Source: Bernardetia sp. (GTDB lineage Bacteria > Bacteroidota > Bacteroidia > Cytophagales > Bernardetiaceae). Taken from it: 64,000 nucleotides of DNA. The notes beneath the pieces are model-generated. The model saw only the letters and a list, made by a program, of their open reading frames with translations, was not told where the DNA came from and ran no database searches. Shown one piece after another: positions 1 through 8,592 of this stretch. Positions within the stretch are counted from its first letter, which is position 1. The number at the start of each line of letters is the position of its first letter. The stretch lies in the NCBI GenBank assembly GCA_020630575.1, contig JAHDBD010000012.1, positions 1 to 64,000 on the forward strand. The letters are read 5' to 3'. Both the position numbers and the translations under genes were made by a program.

Positions 1-77
1 TTTGTTAAAAACAAAATAAAATTTTGTCCGAAAGCAAATTTGCGAAAGTCATATACAAACTTAACTAGAATAAACTT

Positions 78-494
78 ATGGGATTAATCAAAGAATTTAA
101 AGATTTTGCTGTTAAAGGCAATGTAGTCGACCTTGCTGTCGGTGTAATTATTGGAGCTGCTTTCGGAAAAATTGTTACTTCGTTTGTCAATGACATCGTT
201 ATGCCACCTATCGGATTGGCAACTGGAGGAGTAGATTTTGCAGACCTAAAGCTAGTATTAAAAGAAGCTGTTGTAGATGCAACAGGCACAGTTACTACCG
301 AAGCTGTAAGCATCAATTATGGTAATTTTTTGAATATCATAATTCAATTTTTGATTATTGCTCTTTGTGTATTTGCTGTTGTTAAAGGCTTTAATTCATT
401 AAAGAAAAAAGCAGAAGATCCAAAAAATCCAGAAGCACCAACACCACAAGATATTTTATTACTTACTGAAATTAGAGATTTATTGAAGAAATAA
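78..494 (+). CDS. mscL: Large-conductance mechanosensitive channel MscL
   Basis: Non-selective inner-membrane pore that opens under membrane tension and releases solutes during hypo-osmotic shock. The 138-residue length is usual for MscL. The N-terminal amphipathic helix and first membrane helix (residues about 4-45, with [20 protein letters not shown]) match the family's most conserved stretch. A second membrane helix at about 80-105 and a charged C-terminal helix with a Lys/Glu-rich bundle follow. The ATG at 78 fits the family N-terminus MGLIKEFK. It is a single-gene unit closed by a strong hairpin terminator just downstream. An overlapping antisense frame at 65-316 is a shadow. Confidence 0.97.
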   Translation: MGLIKEFKDFAVKGNVVDLAVGVIIGAAFGKIVTSFVNDIVMPPIGLATGGVDFADLKLVLKEAVVDATGTVTTEAVSINYGNFLNIIIQFLIIALCVFAVVKGFNSLKKKAEDPKNPEAPTPQDILLLTEIRDLLKK

Positions 495-515
495 AATTTC
501 AGGTTTCAATATTTC

Positions 516-556
516 AAAAAAAGTCTGATACTTAGAAAAGTGTCAGACTTTTTTTG
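516..556 (+). terminator. Rho-independent terminator of mscL
   Basis: Stem AAGTCTGATAC (521-531) pairs with GTGTCAGACTT (540-550), allowing one G-U pair, and is followed by a run of T. It lies 22 bases after the mscL stop codon. Confidence 0.85.
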
Positions 557-614
557 AAAGCTAAAAGAAATATAGTTTTTCTATTCATTTCTGATGTTTC
601 CATTAACAATATAA

Positions 615-1184
615 TTATCTAAAAAGCTCATAATATACATATTCTTTATGAATATAGTCTTTTTCACTTTTTTGAAAACCTGCTCTTTGAAGTAACTCAA
701 TTGTAGCAACATTTTCTTTTGTGGTATAAGAAAGAATATAATTTTTATCTAATTGATTAAAGATAGCTTCTTTAAACGTTTCGATAGCTTCCAACGTATA
801 ATATTTTTCTCGGTGATTTTCTGTTGTAGCAAAACCTATTGTACAACGTTTGTGATTATCGTTTAGCTTTTCTTTACTCAAATCATAAAGATTAAAAACA
901 CCAATATATTCGCCTGTTTTCTTGCTTTTATAAAACCAATCTGCTGCACCTCTTTTGAAGGAATATTGAGCAAAATTAAGTTGATAGTCTATATATTCTT
1001 CTAATTGATCTATTGTTTTATAATCATTCATAACAAAAATACTCCTATCTTTTTCAAACATAGTGAGTAATTTTCTATAATTGTGCCAGTCTATTTGTTC
1101 ATATTCTAACCGTTCTGAATCTTCTAAAACTGGAAGGGTAATCGGAATAGAGCTTATCATTTTTCTATCTTCTTTTTTAGTCAT
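615..1184 (-). CDS. GNAT family acetyltransferase (RimJ/RimL-like)
   Basis: Predicted acetyl-CoA-dependent N-acetyltransferase of 189 residues; the substrate is unknown. The fold is seen from the N-terminal ERLEYEQIDWHNYRKLL strand-helix, the central GEYIGVFNLYDLS strands, the acetyl-CoA-binding stretch around CTIGFATTENHREKYYTLEA (residues about 115-134), and the closing ENVATIELLQRAGFQ, which is typical of RimJ/RimL-type enzymes. The start could be Met1 or Met9 (MISSIP). It stands alone between mscL and a symporter gene on the same strand. Family assignment is firm; physiological role is not. Confidence 0.85.
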   Translation of the reverse strand: MTKKEDRKMISSIPITLPVLEDSERLEYEQIDWHNYRKLLTMFEKDRSIFVMNDYKTIDQLEEYIDYQLNFAQYSFKRGAADWFYKSKKTGEYIGVFNLYDLSKEKLNDNHKRCTIGFATTENHREKYYTLEAIETFKEAIFNQLDKNYILSYTTKENVATIELLQRAGFQKSEKDYIHKEYVYYELFR

Positions 1185-1273
1185 TTTTGCAAAAGTATAC
1201 GTACAGTACGTATTTGCACCTTAAAAGGTACGCTACACTATTTCGAAGATAACAAATTTTAGATAAAATTGTC

Positions 1274-3034
1274 TTATTCTTCTGCAATTTTTTTGACAAG
1301 CCAATTTATAACCAAAATACTTCCTATAAAAATTCCAAAAGAAATTCCGAAAAGAGTCCATTTAGAAAAAATAGCATACCCAATTCCAAACAAAAAGCTA
1401 TATCCTAAAGCAATTCCGACAAACCAAGCTGCAATCATATACGGCAACTGATTTTTTGGTTTTGGAAGGTTTAATGAAATACGAATAGGTTGCCAACTAC
1501 CTTGAGGACGTACTCGCTCATAAAATTTTTGTAAGGTTTGCTCATCAGTAGGTTTTGTCAAAAATGTAATTAATACCCAAGCAACTGTCGTAAATCCTAA
1601 AATAAAAAATAAGGAATATGGAGATTCTAAATGTAAAACAGTTCTATTTAAAATAACTCCAATAAGAGGTGTAATAGTTGCAGCCAGTTCACTAAAAACA
1701 TTTATTCTCCACCAATACCAACGCAAAATCAAAACTGCTCCTAGTCCTGCCCCTGCTTCTATCAAAAATACAAAAGCATCTTCTAATGAGGTTATTTGTG
1801 TAGTAACCAAGATTCCAAAAAGCATAATTACAAATGTTGCAATTCTTGAAGCTGTAACAAGTTCTTTTGAGCTTGCTTTTGGCTTATAAAAACGTTGATA
1901 CAAATCATTAATTATATAACTTGCTCCCCAATTTAATTGTGTAGAAATGGTACTCATATAGGCTGCAAAAAAAGCAACCAATAAAAGACCACGCAAACCT
2001 GTAGGTAAAAAGTCCTTCATTGCCAAAACATAACCTAACTTTTCTTCTCCTGCTATCGGATTTGGATATAAAATAATAGCTGATAAAGCCACCAAAATCC
2101 ACACCCAAGGACGCAAACCATAATGTGCAAGTTGAAAAAATAAGGTTGCTTTAAAAGCGTGTTCTTCATCTTTAGCAGACATCATACGTTGAGCCACATA
2201 TCCACCTCCCCCCGGTTCTGCCCCTGGATACCAACTTGCCCACCATTGAATACCTATGTAAGCAAAAAAAGTAGCCAAACTAATACTAAGCATCTGAAAT
2301 CCATTTTTTACTAATTCTGTATTACTAGAATTTTCAATTTGAGGGAAAAAATTAAGTGTATTTGCAGGTAATTTTTCTATCAAACCAGATACTCCCCCAA
2401 TTTTTGGACTATCCAACACTAAATAAGTAAGAACAATACAACCTGTCATTGCCAAAACAAACTGCAGAACATCAGTAATTGCAACACCCAAAAGCCCCGA
2501 AAGACTGGAATAAATAACTACAATAACCATTGCAGCAGCTACATAATAAATAGTCTGATTTGCAGGAATATCAAAAAACACTTGCAAAAGAGCTGCAAGC
2601 GCAACATTTACCCAAGCAATAATGACAGCATTAAAAAAAAGCCCTAAATAAACAGCACGAAAACCACGTAAAAATTTAGCAGCTTTTCCAGAGTAACGTA
2701 ATTCTATTAGCTCCAAATCAGTTATAACTTTTGCTTTTCGCCACAAACGAGCAAAAAGAAAAGTAGTGAGCATTCCTCCAATTAGTCCGTTCCACCAAAG
2801 CCAGTTTCCACTAATTCCATTTTTTACTACTAATTCTGTAACCAAAAGAGGCGTATCGGCTGCAAACGTAGTAGCTACCATAGAAGTACCTGCCACCCAC
2901 CAAGGAAGATTGCGACCACCTAGAAAAAAGTCTTCGGTTGAGCCACTTGCTTTTTTGGTGTAATAAATTCCAATTCCTAAAGTGAGAAGCAGAAAAGAAA
3001 CGATGATGAGCCAGTCGGCAAGTTCAAGTATCAT
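1274..3034 (-). CDS. Sodium:solute symporter (SSS/SLC5 family)
   Basis: Inner-membrane transporter that couples solute uptake to sodium. The 586 residues carry about 13-14 hydrophobic helices. The family hallmark follows helix 1: a short loop with STEDFFLGGRNLPWWVAG (residues about 32-49), then TSMVATTFAADTPL, the sodium-site region. An amphipathic stretch near 300 and two extra helices at the C-terminus (after about 520) give a longer form common in Bacteroidota. The substrate cannot be read from sequence; sugars, amino acids and carboxylates are all known in the family. No catabolic genes sit beside it. Confidence 0.9.
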   Translation of the reverse strand: MILELADWLIIVSFLLLTLGIGIYYTKKASGSTEDFFLGGRNLPWWVAGTSMVATTFAADTPLLVTELVVKNGISGNWLWWNGLIGGMLTTFLFARLWRKAKVITDLELIELRYSGKAAKFLRGFRAVYLGLFFNAVIIAWVNVALAALLQVFFDIPANQTIYYVAAAMVIVVIYSSLSGLLGVAITDVLQFVLAMTGCIVLTYLVLDSPKIGGVSGLIEKLPANTLNFFPQIENSSNTELVKNGFQMLSISLATFFAYIGIQWWASWYPGAEPGGGGYVAQRMMSAKDEEHAFKATLFFQLAHYGLRPWVWILVALSAIILYPNPIAGEEKLGYVLAMKDFLPTGLRGLLLVAFFAAYMSTISTQLNWGASYIINDLYQRFYKPKASSKELVTASRIATFVIMLFGILVTTQITSLEDAFVFLIEAGAGLGAVLILRWYWWRINVFSELAATITPLIGVILNRTVLHLESPYSLFFILGFTTVAWVLITFLTKPTDEQTLQKFYERVRPQGSWQPIRISLNLPKPKNQLPYMIAAWFVGIALGYSFLFGIGYAIFSKWTLFGISFGIFIGSILVINWLVKKIAEE

Positions 3035-3224
3035 AGATTAGGAACAATTACGAATTACAAATTAAAAATTACGAATTATCAATTACTGCAATTTGACACG
3101 GCTAATTAAAATTTGAGAACAGTAGTTTGCATAATTTTTATTTCTTAATTGAGAATTTAAAAAGTAAAATTTCTGAAAGATACAGACTAAAAAAGAGATA
3201 AAAAAACTAAGTATGTTAGTTTCC

Positions 3225-3572
3225 TTACAGTTTTTCAATTCTACATTTTTCTATAAATTTCAAAAAAGCAAGTCTGTGTTCACATTCTGTACAATACTTG
3301 TCTTTTAGCTTTATAGTATTTGAAACTTCTTTTACAAAATTGAAATACTCAAAACCTATTTTTTCATTTTTATCTAATCCAAAATAAATTGGATCATAAG
3401 AACCAAAATCTACGCTGCAAAATTCACAAAGTGTTAGTTTTAAACCAAATAAAACTTCATATTCAACATATTTTCCTTTTGAAGAATTAGGATTTGCTCC
3501 ACAATCCATACAAGGATTGACTTCTACATTAATTAGTTCTGAATGACATAATGGACAAGATGAACTACTCAT
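3225..3572 (-). CDS. Small protein with multiple CxxC zinc-ribbon motifs
   Basis: A 115-residue protein I cannot name. Four Cys pairs are visible: CPLC (residues 6-9), CMDC (17-20), CEFC (about 49-52) and CTEC (about 96-99), enough for two zinc-ribbon sites. There is no signal peptide or membrane helix, so it is probably cytoplasmic. It starts four bases after the glycosyltransferase stop codon on the same strand, so the two are probably co-transcribed. A metal-binding structural or regulatory role is inferred from the Cys spacing only. Confidence 0.65.
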   Translation of the reverse strand: MSSSSCPLCHSELINVEVNPCMDCGANPNSSKGKYVEYEVLFGLKLTLCEFCSVDFGSYDPIYFGLDKNEKIGFEYFNFVKEVSNTIKLKDKYCTECEHRLAFLKFIEKCRIEKL

Positions 3573-3576
3573 AAAT

Positions 3577-4518
3577 TTATTTTATCTTTTCAATAAATGA
3601 TTTCCCTACTAAAATTTTTACTCCCAAAATGATTGTATTCTTATTATAACCTAAATACGAAACCATTTTTTTCCAAAAATCAAAGGCTTGTTTTCTATCT
3701 TTATCGATATAGGAATGAACAGCGCAAAACTGATACGAATGACCTTTTAAAATAGTAAGTTCAGAATCGGAAAGCGATAATTCATTTTCTAAAAAAGTAG
3801 TCGCTTCTAATCTTGCTGAAATAACTTTTTTATTATCTGCCATCGAACGATTGGGGTGGTCGTTTACCGTAATTGTTGTTTTATCAATTACATAAATTGG
3901 AATCTTGTGGATATAAAGATTTCTAAACAAAAATATCCAATCTTCACAGATATTAAATTCAGTTGGAAATGGTTTTAAGCCTTCTTTAGTTTCAATCAAT
4001 TTTCTATCGAAACAAACTAAAGTTCCAAAATAAGAACCTTCTAAAATCAATTTATAATCATAAAAACCTTCCTTTAAGTGTGAAATGTGAGAAGGAAATA
4101 TTTTACCTTCATTCTCAAACTCAAATTTTGTTGCCAAAAACTGTGCTTTTGGATTTGCTTTTATTGCTTCATAAAGCGTCTGCAAATGATGAGGCTGCAT
4201 AAAATCATCCGAATCAAAGAAGAGAATATAATTTCCTGTTGATTTTGAGATACCAAAATTTCGTGCTACCGAACGTTCTTCATTTTCTTTTTGAAAGTAT
4301 CTCAAACGGCTTTCAAATTTAGTAGAATTTTTCTCTAAGAAAGTTTTTTCAATGAGTTCTTTTGTATTGTCTGTACTGCCGTCATCTACTACGATTATTT
4401 CATAAGACACATTTTTATCTTCTAGTTTTTGATTAAAAATAGAAGATAAAGTAGCTACAATCAAATTTGCACGATTGTAAGTAGGAATGACGACGGAAAA
4501 AAATGGAGTTTCGATAAT
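3577..4518 (-). CDS. Glycosyltransferase family 2, probable non-ATG start
   Basis: Inverting GT-A glycosyltransferase that moves a sugar from a nucleotide donor to an unknown acceptor. The nucleotide-binding strand EIIVVDDGSTDNT and the metal-binding DSDD (in LFFDSDDFMQPHH) are clear, with SVARNFGI between them. A TTG at 4464 would remove the conserved first strand, yet that strand (FFSVVIPTYNRAN) is encoded in the same frame just upstream. The frame is open back to a stop at 4525-4527, and the only candidate starts there are ATT at 4516-4518 or ATA at 4522-4524. I therefore extend the gene to the ATT. It could also be a gene that has lost its start codon. Confidence 0.8.
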   Translation of the reverse strand: MIETPFFSVVIPTYNRANLIVATLSSIFNQKLEDKNVSYEIIVVDDGSTDNTKELIEKTFLEKNSTKFESRLRYFQKENEERSVARNFGISKSTGNYILFFDSDDFMQPHHLQTLYEAIKANPKAQFLATKFEFENEGKIFPSHISHLKEGFYDYKLILEGSYFGTLVCFDRKLIETKEGLKPFPTEFNICEDWIFLFRNLYIHKIPIYVIDKTTITVNDHPNRSMADNKKVISARLEATTFLENELSLSDSELTILKGHSYQFCAVHSYIDKDRKQAFDFWKKMVSYLGYNKNTIILGVKILVGKSFIEKIK

Positions 4519-4555
4519 ATTTATTTATTCAAATTTGCATTAAAGACAGGAGGAA

Positions 4556-4987
4556 TCAAAATGATGAGACATTTATTAATATAATAATCAAAATTATGGG
4601 AATAAAAATCAATCCACCAACAAGAAGTAAAATTCCTAGCAGAGTTTCTCCTAAAGCAAGAGCAACAATTCCACCTATAAGTCCTCCCAAAATTAATAAA
4701 ATTGAAAGCAATAGAGCAATATTTGTTCCGTCGTCTTTCTTAGATTTAATACTTTTTGCTTGTTTTTTCTGTACTTTTTTGATTTTCTTCTTGAAAAGTT
4801 TTAAAGCTAATCGTTCTTTGAAATTGGTTTTTCGCTTCTTGGACTGAACTACAATTTTCTTTTGAGCAGTGATTCTAGTATCAAAGTTTTCTTTTTTAGG
4901 CAGACTTTCCGATATGCTTTCACTAGCAAATGAAGCAAAAAACAGAATTGAAAAAATAGAAAGTAATAGTAGTATTTCTTGTTTCAT
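4556..4987 (-). CDS. Small secreted/membrane protein with Lys-rich middle, paralogue 1
   Basis: Hypothetical protein of 143 residues. It has an N-terminal signal-like helix (residues 1-21), a charged Lys-rich middle containing NFKERLALKL and KKKIKKVQKKQAK, and two C-terminal hydrophobic helices rich in Gly, Leu and Ile (residues about 92-140). The neighbouring gene at 5012-5452 has the same plan and the same NFKERLALKL motif, so the two are tandem duplicates. The architecture suggests a small membrane-anchored protein with a basic loop; no function is known to me. Confidence 0.6.
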   Translation of the reverse strand: MKQEILLLLSIFSILFFASFASESISESLPKKENFDTRITAQKKIVVQSKKRKTNFKERLALKLFKKKIKKVQKKQAKSIKSKKDDGTNIALLLSILLILGGLIGGIVALALGETLLGILLLVGGLIFIPIILIIILINVSSF

Positions 4988-5011
4988 AGTTATAGTAAAT
5001 TTAAAAAGAAT

Positions 5012-5452
5012 CTATCCTATCAGAGCAATGACTAAAATGATGGGAACAGCAATCAGTCCTATAAGAAGTAATAAAACTCCTAGTAAAACCTCTCCCGTAG
5101 CAAGGGCGATAATTCCACCAATAATACCAAATAAAATAAACAATACTGAAAGCAAGATAGTACCAACAGCATTTGCTATGCTTTCATTCTTCTTGACTTT
5201 TTTAGTTTTAGCTTGTTTTTTCTGTGCCTTTTTGATTTTCTTTTTGACAAGTTTTAAAGCTAATCGCTCTTTGAAATTGAGTTTTTTCTGTTTTTTTATA
5301 CTAGCTTTTTCTGATTTTTTTACAATGTGATTTATAGTAATTTCTTTTTGAGTTGAAGTTTTAGAATCGCTTTCACTTGCAAAAGAACAGAATGAGATAT
5401 AAAAGAAAAAGAATAGAAGAGTAATAAAATAAGTAGTTTTCATAGTAGTCAA
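5012..5452 (-). CDS. Small secreted/membrane protein with Lys-rich middle, paralogue 2
   Basis: Hypothetical protein of 146 residues, tandem paralogue of 4556-4987, which starts 24 bases downstream. Its order of parts is the same: signal-like segment, Ser/Lys-rich linker, NFKERLALKLVKKKIKKAQK basic helix, and a Gly/Ile/Leu-rich double membrane segment near the end. A long antisense frame at 4869-5330 is a mirror of the low-complexity Lys-rich coding and is not a gene. No functional call is possible. Confidence 0.6.
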   Translation of the reverse strand: MTTMKTTYFITLLFFFFYISFCSFASESDSKTSTQKEITINHIVKKSEKASIKKQKKLNFKERLALKLVKKKIKKAQKKQAKTKKVKKNESIANAVGTILLSVLFILFGIIGGIIALATGEVLLGVLLLLIGLIAVPIILVIALIG

Positions 5453-5543
5453 GTAAAATGTAAAAATTGTATTTGACTTTTTAGATGTTGCTTTTTATGA
5501 AAACGTTGCTTTATTAATCAAACATAAGTATTTCTTGGATTAT

Positions 5544-5999
5544 TTATTCATTGCTACTCAAAATAATTCGCCCATCTAATAAAATGGGAACATACTGATA
5601 AAATCCTCTTTCATCATGCATAAACTTTGCAATTAGAATCCAGTTTTTACTTCCTTCTACTTTAAAAATTATATGAGTAAAACTTATTTCTGTCAAAATA
5701 TATTCTTTGTTTGAGTTTGGGAAATAATACCGATTCTCTAAATATAGTTTTGCATTAGCTGCAACCTGTTCCAAATCAAGTTTCATTTCACTAAGTGAAG
5801 GTAAGCTATCCAAGAGGTTTTTATCTATTCCCCAAACTTCAGTTGTTTCTGTTTTACTTCCAGAAGATAGAATTTCGTAATAAGAAGTAGTATCTGAATA
5901 ATCACATTTGTAAAATTTCAAATCACTAACATCTGGTCTTTGAGCAGAAACAAAAGAAATTGCAAAAAAGGAGAACAAAGAAAACAACAATAAACGCAT
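5544..5999 (-). CDS. Secreted hypothetical protein
   Basis: A 151-residue protein with a clear Sec signal peptide (residues 1-19, cleavage probably after VSA). The mature part is rich in aromatic residues and strands and shows no motif I recognise. It lies 30 bases after the hydrolase gene at 6030-6881 on the same strand and may be transcribed with it. The start ATG at 5999 gives the best signal peptide. Confidence 0.55.
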   Translation of the reverse strand: MRLLLFSLFSFFAISFVSAQRPDVSDLKFYKCDYSDTTSYYEILSSGSKTETTEVWGIDKNLLDSLPSLSEMKLDLEQVAANAKLYLENRYYFPNSNKEYILTEISFTHIIFKVEGSKNWILIAKFMHDERGFYQYVPILLDGRIILSSNE

Positions 6000-6029
6000 A
6001 GCCTAAAAATTAAATTTTGAAATAATATT

Positions 6030-6881
6030 TTACTCGCCATTGTTGGTGTCCCCACCAACGACACAATCAAAAAGCCATTTCCACATACTTTCATCTTCAT
6101 AAGCAGGTTTCCAACTTCCGTGTCTTACTTTTTCATATTCTGTATAATGAATGTCTTTGTTTCCTGTTTTCTTTATGGCTTCTACCATATTTCGGCTGCG
6201 CTGTGGTTTTACAGTTTGGTCTAATGCGCCATGAAAAACCCAAATCGGCATAGATTTTAAAGAATCTGCTGTTTTTTCGTCTGCACCTCCACAAATAGGT
6301 ACAATAGCTGCAAATTTATTTGGAAAACGAGCTGCCAAATCCCACGTTCCATATCCTCCCATAGATAATCCTGTGAGATAAATTCTAGTCGAATCTATAG
6401 GCGATTCTGTTTGTAATTTTTCCAAAAGCTCAACAGTCAAATTCATATACTTACTCATTTCTTTTGGTTGATTGTGTGAATCTGCAGACCAATCTACTTC
6501 TACCCATTTATTCTTCTTTTCGCATTGAGGAACAAGCACAAAACATTCATAGTCATCTCTATTTTTTTCTTGCAATGCCCAAGCTCCTATATGTTTGACA
6601 GTAAGCGAACTATCGCCACGTTCTCCTGCCCCATGAAAAAATAAAACTAGGGGATAGGTCTTTGTAGAATCATAATTTTTAGGAAAAAGTAAACGATAAG
6701 CCATCGAATCTGTTTCATTTGTAGAATTATTATGCATGACGAACAACTTATGTTCAAAAAGTTCGTATCTTAGTAGTTGAGTCTCTTTTTGTTGTCCAAA
6801 AACTGGAACTGACAAACTAAGCACAAACACACACAATAATAGACACAAAGAAGCACTAAAAGAATACATTTTATTTTTCAT
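6030..6881 (-). CDS. Secreted alpha/beta hydrolase, esterase/prolyl-oligopeptidase-like
   Basis: Periplasmic or outer-membrane hydrolase of 283 residues with a signal peptide (1-29). The oxyanion segment LFFHGAGERGD, the nucleophile elbow GLSMGGYGTW, an acid in HGALDQTVKP and a histidine in KVRHGSW give a complete catalytic triad. This arrangement is typical of the Bacteroidota phospholipase/carboxylesterase-like hydrolases often found with polysaccharide or ester substrates. The last residues (VVGGDTNNGE) are encoded by a REP-like palindrome at 6041-6060, so the natural C-terminus may have been replaced by an inserted repeat. Confidence 0.85.
   Translation of the reverse strand: MKNKMYSFSASLCLLLCVFVLSLSVPVFGQQKETQLLRYELFEHKLFVMHNNSTNETDSMAYRLLFPKNYDSTKTYPLVLFFHGAGERGDSSLTVKHIGAWALQEKNRDDYECFVLVPQCEKKNKWVEVDWSADSHNQPKEMSKYMNLTVELLEKLQTESPIDSTRIYLTGLSMGGYGTWDLAARFPNKFAAIVPICGGADEKTADSLKSMPIWVFHGALDQTVKPQRSRNMVEAIKKTGNKDIHYTEYEKVRHGSWKPAYEDESMWKWLFDCVVGGDTNNGE
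6040..6061. repeat. REP-like palindrome inside a coding 3' end
   Basis: GTTGGTG (from 6042) and CACCAAC face each other around a very short loop. The arms are the same as in the copies at 8466, 54684 and 55187. This copy overlaps the last codons of the hydrolase gene. Confidence 0.6.
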
Positions 6882-6959
6882 AAAAGAAATTATTATAAAT
6901 CCTAAGGGTTTTGAGAAACCATTAGGGTTTAGAAACTACTTAGACAACCAAAATTAATT

Positions 6960-8450
6960 ATGAGCGAAATTCAAGCCGATTCCGTTTCTTTTGCAGGTCA
7001 AGACTCAAATTCAGGCGCAAAAGATAATTCAAAAGAAGATTTTAAAAAACAAATAGACGAAATTTTTGAAGCACAACAAAATAATCGTTGGGCAGTTTCA
7101 AAAACAACATCAAAAGAGCGTATTGAAAAACTAAAACGTTTGCAAGATGCACTCTTCAATTATCGTTCAGCCTTTCATCATTCTCTTCGTCAAGATTTTG
7201 GAAAGCCAGAAGCAGAGACTGATTTGTCAGAAATTTATCCTACATCAAACGAAATAAAACATGCTATTTCGAATCTTGAAAAATGGATGAAAGATGAATC
7301 TGTAAGCACTCCTGTAGCTCTTTTAGGTTCAAAATCATATATTCGTTACGAAGCAAAAGGTGTTTGTTTGATTATTGCACCTTGGAATTACCCAGTAAAT
7401 TTAATCTTAATTCCTCTTATTTCTGCCATTGCAGCAGGAAACTGTGTAATTTTGAAGCCTTCTGAATATACGCCAAATACGAATGCGATTATGGCACAAC
7501 TTATCAAAGAAGTTTTTGCAGAAAATGAAGTAGCATTTATAGAAGGCGAAGTAGAAGTATCAAAATATTTGACTGAGAAGCCATTTGACCATATTTTCTT
7601 TACAGGAAGTACAGCTGTAGGAAAAACAATTATGAAGGCAGCAGCAGAAAATTTGACTTCTGTAACTCTTGAACTTGGTGGAAAATCACCTGTTATTGTT
7701 GATGAAACAGCAAATATCAAAGAGGCTGCCAAAAAAATTGTTTGGGGTAAATTCTTAAATGCAGGTCAGACTTGTATTGCTCCTGATTATGTGTTGGTTC
7801 ATGAAGACATTGAACACGAACTTATCCAACAAATGCTCAAATATTTAAGTGAATTTTATGGGCAATCTTCTGGCGAACGTTTAGATTCTCCAGATTATGC
7901 ACGCATTATCAATGAAAAACAATATAAAACGCTTGTTGAGCTTATTGGTAAAGCAAAAGGGCAGGGGGCAGTTATTCATACAGGTGGAACAGTTGTGGCA
8001 GAACAGCGTTATATTGCTCCAACAATTATGTCAGAAGTTCCTTTGGATTCGGAAGTGATGCAACAGGAAATTTTTGGGCCAATTATGCCAGTTATTCGTT
8101 ACAAATATCTAAATGATGCGTTAGATTTAATCAATAAAAAAGATAAGCCATTAGCGTTGTATCTTTTCTCACAAGAACGCAAAACGATTGATAATGTGCT
8201 TGCTTCTACTTCTTCGGGTGGAGTTTGTATCAATGATACTGTTATTCATTATTTCCAACATAATTTACCTTTTGGTGGTGTCAATCATAGTGGAATTGGA
8301 AAAGCGCATGGTATTTTTGGATTTAGATCTTTCTCTAATGAACGTGCTGTTTTGGAACAACCAACTCGTTTTAGCGCACCTCAACTGATGTACCCTCCTT
8401 ACAAATCAGAAGTTCAATCACTTATTGATTTTACTGTAAAGTGGATTTAA
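6960..8450 (+). CDS. Aldehyde dehydrogenase family protein (class 3-like)
   Basis: NAD(P)-dependent oxidation of aldehydes to acids. The 496 residues match class 3-type enzymes: the cofactor segment APWNYPVNL, the FTGSTAVGK loop, the general base in LELGGKSP (Glu near 238) and the catalytic Cys in NAGQTCIAPDY (near 271). The C-terminal substrate loop PFGGVNHSGIGKAHGIFGF is typical of fatty or aromatic aldehyde dehydrogenases. An N-terminal extension of about 25 polar residues precedes the usual domain start. It is transcribed divergently from the hydrolase and ends in a REP-like palindrome plus a terminator. Confidence 0.93.
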   Translation: MSEIQADSVSFAGQDSNSGAKDNSKEDFKKQIDEIFEAQQNNRWAVSKTTSKERIEKLKRLQDALFNYRSAFHHSLRQDFGKPEAETDLSEIYPTSNEIKHAISNLEKWMKDESVSTPVALLGSKSYIRYEAKGVCLIIAPWNYPVNLILIPLISAIAAGNCVILKPSEYTPNTNAIMAQLIKEVFAENEVAFIEGEVEVSKYLTEKPFDHIFFTGSTAVGKTIMKAAAENLTSVTLELGGKSPVIVDETANIKEAAKKIVWGKFLNAGQTCIAPDYVLVHEDIEHELIQQMLKYLSEFYGQSSGERLDSPDYARIINEKQYKTLVELIGKAKGQGAVIHTGGTVVAEQRYIAPTIMSEVPLDSEVMQQEIFGPIMPVIRYKYLNDALDLINKKDKPLALYLFSQERKTIDNVLASTSSGGVCINDTVIHYFQHNLPFGGVNHSGIGKAHGIFGFRSFSNERAVLEQPTRFSAPQLMYPPYKSEVQSLIDFTVKWI

Positions 8451-8464
8451 TATAGTTTTAAGAT

Positions 8465-8486
8465 CGTTGGTGAAAACACCAACAAT
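8465..8486. repeat. REP-like palindrome
   Basis: GTTGGTG (8466-8472), AAAA, CACCAAC (8477-8483), directly between the aldehyde dehydrogenase stop and its terminator. The arms match the other REP-like copies in the window; the loop here is short. Confidence 0.7.
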
Positions 8487-8502
8487 GGCAAAATATTTTT
8501 AT

Positions 8503-8542
8503 AAAAACCTATTCTTTCTTTTTTGAGAGAATAGGTTTTTTT
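8503..8542 (+). terminator. Terminator hairpin, left copy flanking the nuclease gene
   Basis: Stem AAAACCTATTCT with AGAATAGGTTTT followed by T residues. It is nearly identical to the hairpin at 10631-10668 on the far side of the DUF262 gene. Confidence 0.85.
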
Positions 8543-8592
8543 GTATATTTAAAAATTGAATTTTAAATATTAATCTTTTTATATGGAAAAAT

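Noticed and set aside
4869-5330. Long plus-strand frame of 153 codons
   Set aside because: It is the mirror of two Lys-rich, membrane-protein genes on the minus strand; repeated Lys and Phe codons open the antisense frame.
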